A DNA stretch of 64,000 nucleotides from the NCBI RefSeq assembly GCF_029945535.1, contig NZ_JAQSCU010000013.1:249522-313521 (forward strand). The letters are read 5' to 3'. The DNA is from Methylotenera sp. GTDB lineage: Bacteria > Pseudomonadota > Gammaproteobacteria > Burkholderiales > Methylophilaceae. This document shows, in pieces, positions 1-10,233 of the stretch. The notes beneath the pieces were generated by a model that made no database searches, was not told the origin of the DNA, and saw nothing but the letters and a program-made list of their open reading frames with translations. The translations under genes were made by a program, and so were the position numbers. Numbering within the stretch: the first letter of the stretch is position 1; every line of letters starts with the position of its first letter.

Positions 1-798
1 TCAGCTGCTAACATTCAAGTAACGGGTGTGAGGCGCAGTGATGTAGCCATTAGTGGTGTGCATATTATTCAAGCCGACATTACCGAAGTCTCTAGTATAG
101 AGGTGCTTAAGCCAATCCAGCCCGACATTATTATCTATTGTGTTGCTGCGAATGGTCAAACAGATGAGCAGTACAAAGCAAATTACGTTGATGGACTTCG
201 CAATTTACTCGCTACACAGTCAGAAAATACAAATCTGAAGCATGTATTTTTTGTGTCTAGCACGCGCGTATACGGGCAAAAAACCGATGCGTTTTTAGAC
301 GAGTCTACGCCAGCGATAGCCGCGGACTTCGGCGGTGAGCGCTTGCTAGAAGCAGAAGCGCTATTAAATAAGCTCACATGTAATACCACGGTATTAAGGC
401 TTTCTGGCATTTATGGCGCGGGTCGTTTGCGTATGATTAATTTAGCAAAATCACCGCAGAATTGGCCTGCGCAAAATAGTTGGTCTAATCGAATTCATAA
501 GGATGATGCAGCAGCTTTTATGGTGTTTTTGGTGCTGCAGGTGTTGGCGAGTAAGCCTATTGGAGCTTGTTACATCGTCACTGATTCTAAACCAAGTACT
601 CAATATGAGGTATTAAGCTGGATTGCCAATCAAATGCAGATAAATAGTGACGTTACAATGCCAGCAATAGAAGGTGGTAAGCGCTTGAGTAACCAGTTCA
701 TGTTAAGCACTGGTTTTCAATTGCAATATCCTGATTTTATCTCTGGTTATCGAGCCTTATTGGCTACTACAGTAGCCACAGCTTCTGGTCTGGTATGA
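1..798 (+). CDS. NAD-dependent epimerase/dehydratase-like protein (SDR family), 5' end outside window
   Basis: The reading frame is open from the first base, so the gene begins left of the window and 265 residues are visible. The visible part looks like an extended or atypical short-chain dehydrogenase of the YeeZ/WcaG kind. There is a Rossmann strand ending in VTGVRRS, a later strand with VFFVSSTRVYGQ, and a C-terminal substrate lobe. Where classical members have the catalytic YxxxK, this protein reads FGGER, so it may bind NAD(P) without normal dehydrogenase chemistry. The glycine-rich nucleotide loop would lie in the missing N-terminus. The stop codon overlaps the next gene by four bases (ATGA), which suggests coupled translation. 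The substrate is unknown. Confidence 0.75.
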   Translation, partial: SAANIQVTGVRRSDVAISGVHIIQADITEVSSIEVLKPIQPDIIIYCVAANGQTDEQYKANYVDGLRNLLATQSENTNLKHVFFVSSTRVYGQKTDAFLDESTPAIAADFGGERLLEAEALLNKLTCNTTVLRLSGIYGAGRLRMINLAKSPQNWPAQNSWSNRIHKDDAAAFMVFLVLQVLASKPIGACYIVTDSKPSTQYEVLSWIANQMQINSDVTMPAIEGGKRLSNQFMLSTGFQLQYPDFISGYRALLATTVATASGLV

Positions 799-2141
799 GG
801 TTTATCGGTATTTTTAGTGTATTTTTCTGCGGCTTATTTGCAAGCCCAGCATTTGCACATGAAGACTTCAATATTTGGCTAAGTGAGTTGAGACAAGAAG
901 CTATAAGCGTAGGCATTACCGAAAAAACTGCCAGTGCTATCGTTAATCATGTGGAAATATTACCTAATGTTATTGAATTAGATCGCGCACAACCTGAGTT
1001 TGTTAGCCCGTTTCTTGATTATTATCAACGAAGAGTCAATACACTCAAAATCACTGAAGGCCGTAAGCTCCTTGTTCAACATGCTGAGTTGCTGGATAAA
1101 ATCGAGGTGCAATACGGCGTACCTAAAGCCTTGTTAGTAGCGTTTTGGGGAATGGAGTCTAATTACGGCCGTTATCAAGGCAATATTGATACCTTATCTG
1201 CCTTGGCAACCTTAGCCTACGATGGGCGACGCGCCAGCTTTTTCCGCAACCAACTTTTAGATGCAATGCGTATGGTAGATGCAGGCAATGCCAACACCGA
1301 GCAGTTTGTTGGGTCGTGGGCGGGCGCATTTGGCAATATGCAGTTTATGCCAACTACTTTTATTACTTATGCTGTTGATGGTGACGGGGATAAGAAAATA
1401 GATGTTATCAACTCTCAAGCCGACGCGTTCGCATCTGCAGCCAATTATTTATCCCAAGTCGGTTGGCAAAAAGGTCAGCCCGCGATGGTGGAAGTGCAAC
1501 TGCCCGCGGATTTTGAATGGCAAATGGCTCAGTACACTTTAAGAAAACCAGTAGGTGAATGGCGCAAGCTAGGTGTAAACACGATGCAGGCAAGCAATCT
1601 AACTGCTGCAGGTGGATTGACGCAGGTACATAGTGCAAATAAAAAGATAAAAACCAAAAAGCACAAAACAAACATACATCAGATTAATTTTAAAATAAAA
1701 AACTCTACGACTGCATTTGCTAGTACTCAGATTTTAGATGCTACTAAATCTGCGCTTCCTAACGTGTCAGGACAAGCGGCTATTATCTTGCCACAAGGTT
1801 GGCGTGGTCCAGCTTTTATGGTGTTTGATAATTTCGATGCAGTCATGGATTGGAATCGCTCAATCAATTATGCACTCTCAGTTATGCAATTAGCAAAGCG
1901 TCTTAATGGCGAGCCGCATATATTAGGAGGTCAGTTTGCAGAACTTGGTGCTTTGTCATTTCTGCAAATGAAGGCCTTGCAAATTGAGCTAAATAACCAT
2001 GGCTATGATGCTGGTGAACCAGATGGCTTTCCAGGCGTGCGTACGCAAGATGCGGTAAGGGCTTTTCAGCTAGCGCAACGTTTACCAGCAGATGGCTATG
2101 CTAGCCCGAATGTTTTTAACTATTTAAAAACTGCGCAATAA
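795..2141 (+). CDS. MltB-type lytic murein transglycosylase with peptidoglycan-binding domain
   Basis: This 448-residue periplasmic enzyme should cleave the MurNAc-GlcNAc bond of peptidoglycan. A Sec signal peptide ends at about residue 21 (ASPAFA before HED). The catalytic SLT_2/MltB domain follows, with the expected glutamate (about Glu121) in FWGMESNYG and the conserved GAFGNMQFMPTT and DGDGD segments. A PG_binding_1 domain occupies about residues 385-445 (FPGVRTQDAVRAFQ). There is no lipobox, so it is probably soluble. Between the catalytic core and the conserved GPAFMVFDNF block sits a lysine-rich, low-complexity insert of about 50 residues that I do not expect in typical members. The start ATG overlaps the stop of the preceding gene. 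Confidence 0.9.
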   Translation: MRFIGIFSVFFCGLFASPAFAHEDFNIWLSELRQEAISVGITEKTASAIVNHVEILPNVIELDRAQPEFVSPFLDYYQRRVNTLKITEGRKLLVQHAELLDKIEVQYGVPKALLVAFWGMESNYGRYQGNIDTLSALATLAYDGRRASFFRNQLLDAMRMVDAGNANTEQFVGSWAGAFGNMQFMPTTFITYAVDGDGDKKIDVINSQADAFASAANYLSQVGWQKGQPAMVEVQLPADFEWQMAQYTLRKPVGEWRKLGVNTMQASNLTAAGGLTQVHSANKKIKTKKHKTNIHQINFKIKNSTTAFASTQILDATKSALPNVSGQAAIILPQGWRGPAFMVFDNFDAVMDWNRSINYALSVMQLAKRLNGEPHILGGQFAELGALSFLQMKALQIELNNHGYDAGEPDGFPGVRTQDAVRAFQLAQRLPADGYASPNVFNYLKTAQ

Positions 2142-2190
2142 CAAACGCAATCGCGAATATATGCATATAACTCACGTTTGTTATTTGCGC
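2133..2190. repeat. Inverted repeat at the end of the transglycosylase gene
   Basis: The arm GCGCAATAACAAACG (2133-2147) spans the stop codon. Its complement, with one extra base, lies at 2175-2190, leaving a loop of 27 bases. No T-run follows on either strand, so it is not a standard intrinsic terminator. It may stabilise the 3' end or terminate weakly. Confidence 0.6.
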
Positions 2191-2219
2191 CAAACACGAC
2201 AATCAGCTAAAATCGCGCT

Positions 2220-2252
2220 CTGCTTGAAATTACACAGAATGTATTCAAGCAG
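2220..2252. repeat. Inverted repeat just upstream of tRNA-Val
   Basis: CTGCTTGAA (2220-2228) is perfectly complementary to TTCAAGCAG (2244-2252). It ends 13 bases before the tRNA and could be part of its promoter region or a processing hairpin. Its function is not known. Confidence 0.5.
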
Positions 2253-2265
2253 TTGATTAAAATAT

Positions 2266-2342
2266 AGGCGGTTAGCTCAGTTGGTTAGAGCGCTTGGTCG
2301 ACATCCAAGAGGTCAGCAGTTCGAGTCTGCTACTGCCTACCA
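2266..2342 (+). tRNA. tRNA-Val (anticodon GAC), CCA encoded
   Basis: The 77-base cloverleaf folds cleanly. The acceptor stem pairs AGGCGGT with ACTGCCT (one G-T pair). The D stem is GCTC/GAGC and the T arm has a TTCGAGT loop. The 3' CCA is encoded. The anticodon stem CTTGG/CCAAG encloses the loop TCGACAT, which places GAC at 34-36, hence valine. Position 33 is C instead of the near-universal U. The tRNA stands directly upstream of thrS, separated by a terminator-like hairpin. Confidence 0.93.
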
Positions 2343-2384
2343 AATTCTAAAGTACTGATTTTTAAGGTACTGAAAATTAAAGCT

Positions 2385-2408
2385 AAAGCCGTTAATTTAA
2401 CGGCTTTT
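2385..2408 (+). terminator. Hairpin with T-run between tRNA-Val and thrS
   Basis: AAAGCCGTT (2385-2393) pairs with AACGGCTTT (2399-2407), loop five bases, followed by a T-rich stretch. It should end the tRNA transcript. It finishes only about 20 bases before the thrS start codon, so it may also act in the thrS leader. Confidence 0.7.
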
Positions 2409-2428
2409 ATTATTTAATAGGAAATAAT

Positions 2429-4336
2429 ATGCCTGTAATTCGCTTGCCTGATGGCTCAGAACGTAGTTTCGATGCACCTGTAACCGTAGCGGATGTCGCT
2501 ATGAATATTGGCGCAGGTCTAGCAAAAGCTGCGCTGGCAGGTAAAGTGAACGGTGTATTAGTCGACACCTCATATTTGATTAGCCAAGATGCAGAACTTG
2601 CTATCATCACCGATAAAAATCCTGAAGGCGTAGATATTATTCGCCACTCAGCTGCCCATTTGTTAGCTTACGCAGTGAAAGAACTTTTCCCAGATGCGCA
2701 AGTGACGATTGGTCCAGTCATTGAAAATGGTTTTTTCTACGACTTTTCATACAAACGTGCTTTTACACCCGAAGATTTAATCGCCATTGAAAAGAAAATG
2801 GCTGAACTTGCTAAAAAAGATGAGCAAGTGACACGTAAAGTATTGCCGCGCGATGAGGCTGTGAGCTATTTCAAATCGATAGGCGAGCATTACAAAGCTG
2901 AGATTATTGCCAGCATTCCAGCAGGTGAAGATGTATCACTGTATACCGAAGGCAATTTTACTGATCTTTGCCGCGGTCCTCACGTGCCGAACACAGGTAA
3001 GTTAAAAGCCTTTAAATTGATGAAGTTAGCGGGTGCTTATTGGCGTGGCGATAGCAATAACGAGATGTTGCAGCGCGTGTATGGTACTGCATGGCGCAAT
3101 AAAGAAGAGCTAGAAGCCTATTTGTTCCAACTTGAAGAAGCCGAAAAGCGCGACCATCGTAAATTGGGTAAGCAGCTTGATTACTTCCATATGCAAGACG
3201 ATGCGCCAGGTATGGTGTTCTGGCATCCGCGTGGTTGGAGCATCTGGCAAGAAGTTGAGCAATACATGCGCAAAATGTTTCGTGATTACAACTATCAAGA
3301 AGTGCGCACACCTACCATCATGGATAGGACTCTGTGGGAGAAGTCAGGACATTGGCAAAACTACCGTGAAGGTATGTTCGTGACCTCGTCAGAAAGCCGT
3401 GATTACGCAGTCAAACCTATGAATTGCCCCGGTCATGTGCAGATTTTCAATAGCAGTTTGCATAGCTATCGCGACTTGCCTTTGCGTCTCGCAGAATTTG
3501 GCTCATGTCATCGTAACGAGCCGTCAGGCTCGCTACATGGCTTAATGCGCGTTCGTGGTTTTACGCAAGATGACGCCCATATATTTTGTACCGAAGAGCA
3601 GGTTGAAGCAGAGGTTGCCGATTTTATTAAGATGCTTTACAAAGCTTATGGTGACTTTGGCTTTAATGATGTGTTGGTGAAGTTATCAACTCGCCCTGAA
3701 AAACGCATCGGTACTGATGCTGACTGGGATAAAGCAGAAACCTCGCTTGCAAATGCACTTAAATTAAATAACCTTGATTTTGAATATCAGCCAGGAGAGG
3801 GCGCATTCTATGGCCCTAAGATTGAATTCACCCTCAAGGATTCTCTAAGTCGCTTATGGCAGTGCGGTACTATTCAATTAGACCCTAACTTGCCAGAACG
3901 ATTAGGTGCTGAATATGTGGCTGAAGATAATAGCCGTAAACATCCTGTGATGTTGCATCGCGCTATTGTTGGCTCTATGGAGCGCTTCATTGGTATTCTG
4001 ATTGAAAACTATGCAGGTGCTATGCCACTTTGGTTGGCGCCTGTGCAAGTGATGGTACTCAATATTTCTGAAAATCAAGCAGATTACGTGCGCCAAGTAG
4101 TTGAAATGCTAAAGAAAAATGGCATTAGATGCGAATTTGACTTGAGAAATGAGAAGATAACCTATAAAATACGCGAACATAGTATGCAAAAAATGCCTTA
4201 CTTGCTAGTTGCAGGTGAGCGTGAGATGCAAACGGGACATGTAGCCGTGCGTACCAGAAAAGGCGAAGACTTAGGTTCTATGCCGATTGAAGTGCTAATT
4301 GAGCGCTTAAAAGCAGAGATTGAAACTAAGGCTTAA
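2429..4336 (+). CDS. thrS: Threonyl-tRNA synthetase
   Basis: This class II synthetase of 635 residues charges tRNA-Thr in the cytoplasm and edits mischarged serine. In order it has an N-terminal TGS domain (about 1-60) and an editing domain with the HxxxH motif in HSAAHLLA (His73 and His77, the same positions as in the E. coli enzyme). A second additional domain and the class II core follow. The core has the zinc cysteine in MNCPGH (about Cys333) and the histidine in [11 protein letters not shown]. The C-terminal anticodon-binding domain starts near residue 540. A TAGGAA ribosome-binding site precedes ATG 2429. It leads the standard thrS-infC-rpmI-rplT-pheST-ihfA block. Confidence 0.98.
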   Translation: MPVIRLPDGSERSFDAPVTVADVAMNIGAGLAKAALAGKVNGVLVDTSYLISQDAELAIITDKNPEGVDIIRHSAAHLLAYAVKELFPDAQVTIGPVIENGFFYDFSYKRAFTPEDLIAIEKKMAELAKKDEQVTRKVLPRDEAVSYFKSIGEHYKAEIIASIPAGEDVSLYTEGNFTDLCRGPHVPNTGKLKAFKLMKLAGAYWRGDSNNEMLQRVYGTAWRNKEELEAYLFQLEEAEKRDHRKLGKQLDYFHMQDDAPGMVFWHPRGWSIWQEVEQYMRKMFRDYNYQEVRTPTIMDRTLWEKSGHWQNYREGMFVTSSESRDYAVKPMNCPGHVQIFNSSLHSYRDLPLRLAEFGSCHRNEPSGSLHGLMRVRGFTQDDAHIFCTEEQVEAEVADFIKMLYKAYGDFGFNDVLVKLSTRPEKRIGTDADWDKAETSLANALKLNNLDFEYQPGEGAFYGPKIEFTLKDSLSRLWQCGTIQLDPNLPERLGAEYVAEDNSRKHPVMLHRAIVGSMERFIGILIENYAGAMPLWLAPVQVMVLNISENQADYVRQVVEMLKKNGIRCEFDLRNEKITYKIREHSMQKMPYLLVAGEREMQTGHVAVRTRKGEDLGSMPIEVLIERLKAEIETKA

Positions 4337-4414
4337 GCTTGCTGAAAGCCACATTGAAGTTGGTTTTTAGTGTATTTCTGAAAATGCGCGGCTTAACTAT
4401 TTGGAGAATTTGAT

Positions 4415-4939
4415 ATAGCACAGGACAAAGAAACACGAATTAATGGCGACATTACAGGGTCGCAAATTCGTTTGGTGGGCATAGAAGGTGAGCCTTTGGG
4501 CATAGTAACGTTAGCTGAGGCTTTTGCGAAAGCTGAAGAAGCTGATATTGACCTAGTGGAAATTGCACCGAATGCGGTGCCACCAGTGTGCAGATTGATG
4601 GATTACGGCAAATTTAAATATGCCGAAAGCAAGAAGCAGCACGAAGTTAAGCTCAAGCAAAAACAAGTGCAAGTAAAAGAAATTAAGTTCCGCCCTGGTA
4701 CTGATGATGGCGATTACGCAATTAAAGTGCGTAATATTATTCGCTTCATTGAAGATGGTGATAAAGCAAAGATTACCTTGCGTTTTAGAGGTCGTGAAAT
4801 TACGCATCAAGAGTTTGGTTTAGCCTTACTTAGACGTGTAGAGGCAGATACAAAAGAAGTGGCGCTTGTTGAGCAGTTTCCAAAAATGGAAGGTCGCCAA
4901 ATGGTGATGGTGCTTGGCCCACATAAAAAAATTAAGTAG
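4415..4939 (+). CDS. infC: Translation initiation factor IF-3, probable AUA start
   Basis: IF-3 binds the 30S subunit, checks the start codon-anticodon pair and prevents premature subunit joining. Homology to IF-3 clearly begins at [12 protein letters not shown], upstream of the first ATG/GTG/TTG in frame (TTG at 4472). The only plausible start that keeps these residues is ATA at 4415, preceded by GGAG at 4403-4406 with an eight-base spacer, and by an in-frame stop at 4394. This gives 174 residues, close to the usual length. Non-canonical infC starts (AUU in E. coli) are the basis of IF-3 autorepression, so an AUA start fits the same logic. Confidence 0.93.
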   Translation: MAQDKETRINGDITGSQIRLVGIEGEPLGIVTLAEAFAKAEEADIDLVEIAPNAVPPVCRLMDYGKFKYAESKKQHEVKLKQKQVQVKEIKFRPGTDDGDYAIKVRNIIRFIEDGDKAKITLRFRGREITHQEFGLALLRRVEADTKEVALVEQFPKMEGRQMVMVLGPHKKIK

Positions 4940-5027
4940 TTAAGTTGTAAAAATTGTAGTAACCCCTGGAGTGATACGGCTAAACGGCATGCCTAAGCAT
5001 TCATAACTTAAGTTCAAGGAGAACAAA

Positions 5028-5225
5028 ATGCCAAAAATGAAAACCAAGAGCGGTGCTAAAAAGCGCTTCAAATTCTTGGGTAATGGTAAAGTGAAACGTA
5101 CTCACTCTCACTTACGCCATATCCTCACTAAAAAGACCACCAAGCAAAAGCGTAAACTACGCGGCACGGCGATCATCTCACCAACAGACGTCAAACGCGT
5201 TCGCGCAATGATGCCAACACGATAA
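5028..5225 (+). CDS. rpmI: 50S ribosomal protein L35
   Basis: This 65-residue, strongly basic protein begins [15 protein letters not shown], the hallmark of bL35. An AAGGAG site stands before the ATG. It lies 88 bases after infC and 10 before rplT, the conserved order. In enterobacteria L20 represses translation of rpmI and rplT through the infC-rpmI spacer. The spacer here holds a GGCATGCC palindrome but I cannot show an L20 site. Confidence 0.98.
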   Translation: MPKMKTKSGAKKRFKFLGNGKVKRTHSHLRHILTKKTTKQKRKLRGTAIISPTDVKRVRAMMPTR

Positions 5226-5235
5226 GGAGACCGAT

Positions 5236-5595
5236 ATGCCTAGAGTAAAACGTGGTGTCATCGCTCGCGCAAGACACAAGAAAGTATTAAAAGCCGCTAA
5301 GGGTTATCGCGGTCGTCGTAAAAACGTTTACCGCGTTGCTAAGCAAGCGGTAATGAAAGCTGGTCAATATGCTTACCGTGACCGTCGTCAGAAAAAACGT
5401 CAATTCCGCACATTGTGGATTGCACGTATCAATGCCGGTGCTCGTGAATTAGGCTTAACTTACAGCCGTTTCATGAATGGTTTGAAAATTGCATCAATTG
5501 AAGTGGATCGTAAAGTACTTGCTGACTTAGCAGTATTTGATAAAGCAGCATTTGCCAAATTTGTTGAAATGGCAAAAACAGCTTTAGCTGCTTAA
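5236..5595 (+). CDS. rplT: 50S ribosomal protein L20
   Basis: This 119-residue protein begins [16 protein letters not shown], diagnostic of bL20, which binds 23S rRNA early in large-subunit assembly and represses its own operon in related bacteria. AAGGAG precedes the start. The basic N-terminal arm and the globular C-terminal half are both complete. A strong terminator follows at once. Confidence 0.98.
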   Translation: MPRVKRGVIARARHKKVLKAAKGYRGRRKNVYRVAKQAVMKAGQYAYRDRRQKKRQFRTLWIARINAGARELGLTYSRFMNGLKIASIEVDRKVLADLAVFDKAAFAKFVEMAKTALAA

Positions 5596-5637
5596 TTTGT
5601 ATAGTTTGAAATTTCAAATTTAAATTATCAAGTTTGA

Positions 5638-5667
5638 GTAAAAAGAGGCCTCGGCCTCTTTTTTTTA
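5638..5667 (+). terminator. Intrinsic terminator after rplT
   Basis: AAAAGAGGC and GCCTCTTTT form a tight GC-capped hairpin (from 5641) that runs into eight consecutive T residues. It separates the ribosomal genes from pheS, which therefore probably has its own promoter. A TAAAAT box at about 5687 is a weak candidate. Confidence 0.88.
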
Positions 5668-5702
5668 CTGTAAAATCAATGCATTGTAAAATATAGCTCT
5701 AA

Positions 5703-6731
<1,029 letters not shown>

Positions 6732-6761
6732 TAAAACTAAATTTAAGGTCACAAAAGCATT

Positions 6762-9116
6762 ATGCAGTTTTCAGAAAATTGGTTACGTAGCCTAGTAAAT
6801 ACTGAATTAGATAGTCAGGCTCTGAGTCACGCTCTCACTATGGCTGGGCTTGAGGTTGAAGAGATGCAGCCCGTTGCCGCGGCATTTAGCAAAGTGGTTG
6901 TAGCTAAAATACTTTCTGCTGAAAAGCATCCAGATGCAGATCGCTTACAAGTATGCAAAGTCGATGTCGGCTTAGCTGAGCCTTTACAAATTGTGTGCGG
7001 TGCAGCCAATGCACGTGCGGGTTTGCTTGCTCCTTGTGCGATGGTGGGTGCTGAGTTGCCTGGCATCTCAATCAAACAAGCTAAAGTGCGTGGCATAGAG
7101 TCTTTTGGCATGATGTGTTCATCTAAAGAGCTTGGTATTAGCGCTGAAGCGACAGGTTTACTAGAGTTAGATAGCAATGCAGTTGTTGGTCAAAGCATTC
7201 GTGAGCATTTAGATTTAGACGACAATCTACTCACATTAAAGTTAACGCCTAATCGTAGTGATTGCTTAAGTATCACCGGTATAGCACGTGATGTTGCTGC
7301 TATTACAGGCGCAGAAACACGTTTTGAAGCTATTGTAGCGGTGCCTGCAATGGTGACAGCAAGTAAAAATGTGATTGTGACTGAGCAAGCCGTTTGCCCA
7401 CGCTATTGTGGTCGATTAATCAGCGGTGTTAATGCGAAGGCAAATACACCTGATTGGATGGTTAAGCGTATTGAACGTAGTGGTTTACGCAGTATTAGCG
7501 CATTAGTAGATGTCACGAATTACGTGTTACTTGAGTTAGGTCAGCCTATGCATGCTTTTGATGCAAGCAAGCTCAATGGTGATATTACAGTTCGTTTTGC
7601 AAGTGCCAATGAATCACTAAGTTTACTTAACGATCAAACTGTGCAGCTAAAAACTGATGATTTAGTCATTGCTGATGCAAGCGGCGCTGTTGCGCTTGCA
7701 GGCATTATGGGAGGTAAGCCGACTTCAGTTGATGATGCCACAACTGAAATTTTCTTAGAAAGTGCTTTTTTTACGCCTTCAGTCATGGCAGGTAAAGCGC
7801 GTAGACTGGGCTTAAGTACGGATTCTTCTTACCGTTTTGAACGTGGTGTGGATTTTGGTAACGCAAGAAATGCACTTGAATATGCCACTAAACTGATTTT
7901 GCAAATCTGTGGCGGCCAAGCAGGTGAAGTGACAGAAATTGTTGGCAGCTTGCCAGTTCGTCAGCCTGTTAAATTAAGAATAGCACGCTTGGTATCAGTA
8001 TTAGGCATTGCCTTTGAAGAGGCTAAAGTCGCACAATTGCTTACGCAGCTTGGTTTTCAATTCGCGAAAGTGGATGGAATATTTACTGTTACGCCACCAA
8101 GCTATAGATTCGACATCAGCATTGAAGAGGATTTAATCGAAGAAATCGCGCGTTTGCATGGTTACGACCATATTCCAGCAACTGCGCCAGTCGCTAATTT
8201 GCTTATGTTACCTGCGCCTGAAGCAAGACTTCATCAAAACAAACTGCGCGATAGCTTAGTTGCAGTAGGTTACCAAGAAGTTGTGAATTACAGCTTTGTA
8301 GATGAGAGTTGGGAGCGGGATTTGCTTGGCAATGCCACGCCCATCAAACTTCAGAACCCTATTGCAAGCAATTTAAGTGTGATGCGTACTAGTTTGTGGG
8401 GTGGCTTGCTAGACACCTTAACTTATAACCTGAACCGTAAACAGGACCGTGCATTCTTGTTTGAAATTGGCGCTGTTTATTTTAAACAAGCTAATAGCTT
8501 TATTGAGACTGCACGTGTTTCTGGTCTTGCATATGGCAGCGCAAAGCCTGAGCAATGGGCTGCAAATAGTGATGATGTGGACTTTTTTGATATTAAAGCG
8601 CATGTTGATAGGTTAGTAGGCGCTAAAGTGACTTATGAGAAGGCAGAACACAATGCTTTGCATCCTGGACAAACGTCGCGAATTTTACTTGATGGCAAAG
8701 CTATTGGTTGGCTAGGTAAATTGCATCCAAAATGGCAACAACAATATAGCTTAACGAAAGCTAGCTATTTATTTGAGCTAGATTTAGAAGCAATAACTAG
8801 TCATCCAATACCAACTTACCAAGAAGTTTCTAAACTACTACCAATTCGTCGCGATTTGGCAGTTGTTTTGGATGAAAATATTGCCGTTGGTGAGGTCTTA
8901 AATTCGATTAAAAAAGCCGACATTCCATTGATAATTGACGTGGCATTATTTGATTTATACCAAGGTCAAGGGGTCGCTGAAAATAAAAAAAGCCTTGCAT
9001 TATCAGTACTTATGCACGATACTCAAAAAACATTAACTGATAGTGATGCCGACACAACCATTACTATTCTGCTAGAATTATTACAAAATAAATTTGCTGC
9101 AACACTTAGAAATTAG
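6762..9116 (+). CDS. pheT: Phenylalanyl-tRNA synthetase beta chain
   Basis: This is the 784-residue beta subunit (E. coli 795). It starts MQFSENWLRSLVNTELD. The domains in order are an EMAP/tRNA-binding domain (about 40-150), the B3/B4 editing domain that hydrolyses Tyr-tRNA-Phe, the B5 domain (about 400-470), a degenerate catalytic-like fold, and a C-terminal ferredoxin-fold anticodon-binding domain from about 690 (PIRRDLAVVLDE). It pairs with PheS. Nothing looks truncated or shifted. Confidence 0.98.
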   Translation: MQFSENWLRSLVNTELDSQALSHALTMAGLEVEEMQPVAAAFSKVVVAKILSAEKHPDADRLQVCKVDVGLAEPLQIVCGAANARAGLLAPCAMVGAELPGISIKQAKVRGIESFGMMCSSKELGISAEATGLLELDSNAVVGQSIREHLDLDDNLLTLKLTPNRSDCLSITGIARDVAAITGAETRFEAIVAVPAMVTASKNVIVTEQAVCPRYCGRLISGVNAKANTPDWMVKRIERSGLRSISALVDVTNYVLLELGQPMHAFDASKLNGDITVRFASANESLSLLNDQTVQLKTDDLVIADASGAVALAGIMGGKPTSVDDATTEIFLESAFFTPSVMAGKARRLGLSTDSSYRFERGVDFGNARNALEYATKLILQICGGQAGEVTEIVGSLPVRQPVKLRIARLVSVLGIAFEEAKVAQLLTQLGFQFAKVDGIFTVTPPSYRFDISIEEDLIEEIARLHGYDHIPATAPVANLLMLPAPEARLHQNKLRDSLVAVGYQEVVNYSFVDESWERDLLGNATPIKLQNPIASNLSVMRTSLWGGLLDTLTYNLNRKQDRAFLFEIGAVYFKQANSFIETARVSGLAYGSAKPEQWAANSDDVDFFDIKAHVDRLVGAKVTYEKAEHNALHPGQTSRILLDGKAIGWLGKLHPKWQQQYSLTKASYLFELDLEAITSHPIPTYQEVSKLLPIRRDLAVVLDENIAVGEVLNSIKKADIPLIIDVALFDLYQGQGVAENKKSLALSVLMHDTQKTLTDSDADTTITILLELLQNKFAATLRN

Positions 9117-9250
9117 ATCACAAAACTATGTGACTTGATTTTAATTATTTAGCACTGTTTTAATTTGTGACGTTGTAAATTTAACTTTTTAAAATAATAA
9201 TCTGTATATTAAAAATAAGCTCAAAAGCTAGAAATGAAATGGGAGTAGGT

Positions 9251-9544
9251 ATGACATTAACAAAAGCTGAACTTGCTGATTTACTCTATGAGCAAGTTGG
9301 GTTAAATAAACGTGAAGCCAAAGATATGGTTGAAGCATTTTTTGAAGAGGTGCGTATTGCGTTAGAAGCTGGTGATAGTGTGAAGTTATCAGGATTTGGT
9401 AATTTTGAATTACGCAAGAAATCGGAGCGTCCAGGCCGTAACCCTAAAACTGGCGAAGAAATACCAATTACAGCCCGTCGTGTAGTGACTTTTCATGCGA
9501 GCCAAAAGTTAAAAAGTAAAGTTGAAGCAAATTACCTTAACTAA
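9251..9544 (+). CDS. ihfA: Integration host factor alpha subunit
   Basis: This 97-residue DNA-bending protein pairs with IhfB. It has the HU/IHF fold with the DNA-intercalating arm at [14 protein letters not shown] and the conserved [12 protein letters not shown] chose ATG 9251 over the in-frame ATG at 9239 because GGGAG (9241-9245) sits five bases before it and because the family starts at M(A/T)LTKAE. The location after pheT and before a MerR gene is the standard proteobacterial arrangement. The 134-base gap upstream, AT-rich with a TCACA/TGTGA dyad, may carry its own promoter. Confidence 0.97.
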   Translation: MTLTKAELADLLYEQVGLNKREAKDMVEAFFEEVRIALEAGDSVKLSGFGNFELRKKSERPGRNPKTGEEIPITARRVVTFHASQKLKSKVEANYLN

Positions 9545-9570
9545 GTGAATGATTAAACAAATTTAACAGT

Positions 9571-10002
9571 ATGAGTGAACACAATATAAAAGTGCAGTTA
9601 CCGCCGATACCAGCAAAGCGCTACTTTACCATTGGTGAAGTCAGTGAGCTCTGCGGTGTAAAGCCCCATGTGCTCAGATATTGGGAGCAAGAGTTTACTC
9701 AACTCAAGCCTGTTAAACGTCGCGGTAATCGTCGCTATTATCAACATCACGAAGTACTGCTTATTCGTCGCATTCGCGAGTTGTTATACGAACAAGGCTT
9801 TACTATTAGCGGTGCACGTAACCGCCTTGATGGACCAGATGAAGCTGAGATTAAAGCCGATGCAGTGCAGGTACCTACACAATCAGATTTGAGCTTAAAC
9901 TCTTCACTATCTGCTAATAATAAAGAATTTGATTTCACTTCAGTTAAAACTGAGCTATTAGAGATTCTTAGTTTACTTCGTCCAGTAACAGTACCAGCTT
10001 AA
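9571..10002 (+). CDS. MerR-family transcriptional regulator
   Basis: This is a 143-residue MerR-like protein of the kind routinely found after ihfA in proteobacteria. The winged HTH lies at about residues 18-88 (YFTIGEVSELCGVKPHVLRYW, then RRYY and a helix EVLLIRRIRELLYEQGF). The C-terminal half is short and polar, without the metal-binding cysteines of true MerR or a recognisable ligand domain. It lies 26 bases after ihfA and is probably cotranscribed. Its targets are unknown. Confidence 0.92.
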   Translation: MSEHNIKVQLPPIPAKRYFTIGEVSELCGVKPHVLRYWEQEFTQLKPVKRRGNRRYYQHHEVLLIRRIRELLYEQGFTISGARNRLDGPDEAEIKADAVQVPTQSDLSLNSSLSANNKEFDFTSVKTELLEILSLLRPVTVPA

Positions 10003-10031
10003 ATACACACCGATTTATTTCTGAACGCCTT

Positions 10032-10060
10032 TTATTGCGACCAGCCTTTTACGATATAAT
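10032..10060 (+). promoter_or_regulatory. Promoter for tRNA-Pro
   Basis: A perfect TATAAT box (10055-10060) lies 36 bases before the tRNA. A poor -35 hexamer TTATTG (10032-10037) stands 17 bases upstream of it. Confidence 0.6.
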
Positions 10061-10095
10061 GACACCTTGTTGTGAAAATCATTACAACATCGGTT

Positions 10096-10172
10096 CGGGG
10101 CATAGCGCAGCCTGGTAGCGTACATGCCTGGGGGGCATGGGGTCGCAAGTTCGAATCTTGCTGTCCCGACCA
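10096..10172 (+). tRNA. tRNA-Pro (anticodon GGG), CCA encoded
   Basis: The 77-base cloverleaf has acceptor CGGGGCA/TGTCCCG (one G-T pair), anticodon stem CATGC/GCATG with loop CTGGGGG, T loop TTCGAAT and an encoded CCA. The anticodon at 34-36 is GGG, reading CCC and CCU proline codons. U33 is present as expected. It stands alone between the MerR gene and the convergent luxR-type gene. Confidence 0.96.
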
Positions 10173-10233
10173 AATTTAATTAAAAATCAATAGCTCGTAA
10201 AGCCTTAAAGTCGGATATTGTGCTGGGTATCTG

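Noticed and set aside
9239-9250. Earlier IhfA start
   Set aside because: The ribosome-binding site GGGAG overlaps this start and serves ATG 9251, which fits the family N-terminus.
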